This document shows, piece by piece, positions 4,991-5,298 of a stretch of 5,298 bases of DNA. Origin of the DNA: Bacillota bacterium (GTDB taxonomy: Bacteria > Bacillota_A > Clostridia > Lachnospirales > Bianqueaceae); the NCBI GenBank assembly GCA_017420625.1, contig JAFOIR010000364.1:1-5298 (forward strand), in the 5' to 3' direction. The notes under the pieces are model-generated. The model made no database searches, was not told the DNA's origin, and was given only the letters and a program-made list of their open reading frames with translations. Numbering within the stretch: the stretch's first letter is position 1; each line of letters opens with the position of its first letter. Position numbers and translations under genes: made by a program.

Positions 4991-5017
4991 CTTGTCTACC
5001 TTGACAGGGGCTGATCA
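4991..5017 (+). repeat. Right inverted repeat (IRR) of the right insertion sequence
   Basis: Plus-strand sequence CTTGTCTAC...CTGATCA. Its complement begins TGATCAGCCCC and ends GTAGACAAG, matching the IRL at 3187-3213. It carries an outward-facing perfect -35, TTGACA, at 5001-5006. Confidence 0.78.
5001..5006 (+). promoter_or_regulatory. -35 half of circle-junction promoter (right element)
   Basis: A consensus TTGACA reads outward, 11 bp from the element tip. The flank at the correct distance (near 5024-5029, CTGATG) is not a -10, so no promoter exists in the present arrangement. Abutting the IRL restores a 17-bp spacer to TATGAT. Confidence 0.55.
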
Positions 5018-5114
5018 TCATGGCTGATGCCGTTTGGTTATTCTACTATTGTTGTCATGCTGATAATCTTGATTTATGGGGCCAATCATGACATGCTACG
5101 AGATTATTCTCTAA
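5018..5114. other. Unassigned stretch between the right IS and the methyltransferase fragment
   Basis: This 97-bp AT-leaning stretch has only very short frames on either strand (for example 23 codons at 5020-5091, without a ribosome site) and no methyltransferase motif. I see nothing recognisable in it. It separates the IRR tip from the truncated gene, so the insertion sequence did not itself cut the methyltransferase at its present border. Confidence 0.5.
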
Positions 5115-5298
5115 TTATCTTACTGGTATACCAGATTCCCCCGTTTTCCTAGGGAAAAACAGATTTCCACGGTTTAAGCCTTTAAAATTGTCATCAAAAC
5201 CGCCGTGGGAACCTGCTATGCTGAACGCCTGGCACGGAAATCCTGCCAGGCAAATATCAAACGGCGGAATCTCATTTTCGTCAATCTTGGTAATATCA
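5115..5298 (-). pseudogene. DNA cytosine-5 methyltransferase, truncated after motif IV (partial)
   Basis: The frame enters from the right edge and ends at TAA 5117-5115, giving 60 visible residues. The stretch FDICLAGFPCQAFSIAG contains motif IV with the catalytic Cys of PCQ (codon 5234-5232), which attacks C6 of cytosine. It is preceded by DITKIDENEIPPF, typical of the motif III region, and followed by GGFDD...RGNLFF, the usual segment after motif IV. After LFF (about 5154) the expected EIARI-like helix is replaced by PRKTGESGIPVR and a stop. Motifs VI, VIII, IX and X and the target-recognition domain are therefore missing; family members need some 200 or more further residues and no space remains before the insertion sequence. 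It is probably a remnant of a restriction-modification system or a phage/solo methylase. The start lies outside the window. Confidence 0.85.

Larger units (their letters stand above)
3187..5017 (+). mobile_element. IS3-family insertion sequence (right copy, 1831 bp)
   Basis: The IRL (3187-3213) starts TGATATGATCC and the IRR (4991-5017, read on the minus strand) starts TGATCAGCCCC. The ungapped alignment matches at 18 of 27 positions, ending in an identical GTAGACAAG. It carries orfA and orfB in the usual IS3 order with a -1 relation and an intact DDE motif. The three-HTH OrfA suggests the IS150 subgroup. Its layout mirrors the minus-strand element at 1407-3177, and the OrfB proteins share long identical blocks such as ANPDAHPLFHSDRGFQYT, but the DNA has diverged, so this is not a recent duplication. 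No 3- or 4-bp target duplication is visible (AACT on the left flank, TCAT on the right). Confidence 0.87.

Noticed and set aside
1419..5006. Outward promoters driving the flanking genes from the IS ends
   Set aside because: The -35 boxes point outward, but neither flank has a -10 at 16-18 bp.
1407..5017. Classical composite transposon carrying passenger genes
   Set aside because: Only 9 bp lie between the two insertion sequences, so there is no cargo.
5020..5091. 23-codon plus-strand frame after the right IS
   Set aside because: No ribosome site, no recognisable product, and this length is expected by chance.
5131..5174. Imperfect direct repeat CAGATTCCCCCG / CAGATTTCCACGG and a small TTTTCC-TAG-GGAAAA inverted repeat at the methyltransferase break
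   Set aside because: Short and imperfect; it could mark the deletion point but is equally compatible with chance.
5227..5251. 8-bp inverted repeat GCCTGGCA / TGCCAGGC over the PCQ codons, containing two CCWGG sites
   Set aside because: It falls within conserved coding sequence and follows from the codons for C-L-A and C-Q-A; no evidence of a regulatory role.

Overview
The window looks like a chromosomal segment of a moderate-GC Bacillota (Clostridia / Lachnospiraceae-like) bacterium. That placement is an inference, based on strong GGAGG ribosome sites, the AraC plus GyrI-like regulator architecture and the IS3-family elements; no taxonomic marker gene is present.

Layout: (1) positions 1-188 hold the C-terminal end of an unrecognised membrane protein, followed by a strong hairpin (225-247). 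(2) 469-1362 encodes a complete AraC-family regulator with an N-terminal double helix-turn-helix and a C-terminal GyrI-like effector-binding domain. (3) 1407-5017 is filled by two different, related, complete-looking IS3-family insertion sequences placed head to head: a 1771-bp element on the minus strand (1407-3177) and a 1831-bp element on the plus strand (3187-5017), with only 9 bp between them. (4) After a 97-bp stretch with nothing recognisable, the minus strand from 5298 to 5115 carries a truncated DNA cytosine-5 methyltransferase containing the catalytic PCQ motif.

The two insertion sequences share one design although their DNA has diverged. Each has an OrfA with three tandem helix-turn-helix repeats and a C-terminal coiled coil. 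Each has an A-AAA-AAA slippery heptamer in the last part of orfA, and an orfB in the -1 frame, so a single OrfAB transposase is predicted (526 and 548 aa). In both fusions the DDE catalytic residues fall at the same positions: D369, D432 and E468. The ends (TGA.../...TCA) allow a promoter to be assembled only when IRR and IRL abut in a transposon circle: a -35 (TTGACA or TTGACG) sits in IRR and a -10 (TATGAT or TATGCT) in IRL. The ribosome site of each orfA is buried in a long hairpin whose 5' arm lies upstream of the expected start of a junction-promoter transcript. Read-through RNA from outside should therefore be poorly translated, while circle-junction RNA should be free. Just after each orfB stop codon there is a pair of hairpins whose stems are conserved by compensatory changes.

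No target-site duplication is visible around either element or around the pair, and the neighbouring methyltransferase has lost its C-terminal two thirds. Together these suggest deletions or rearrangements at this site. I see no CRISPR array, tRNA or rRNA gene, or passenger gene between the insertion sequences.
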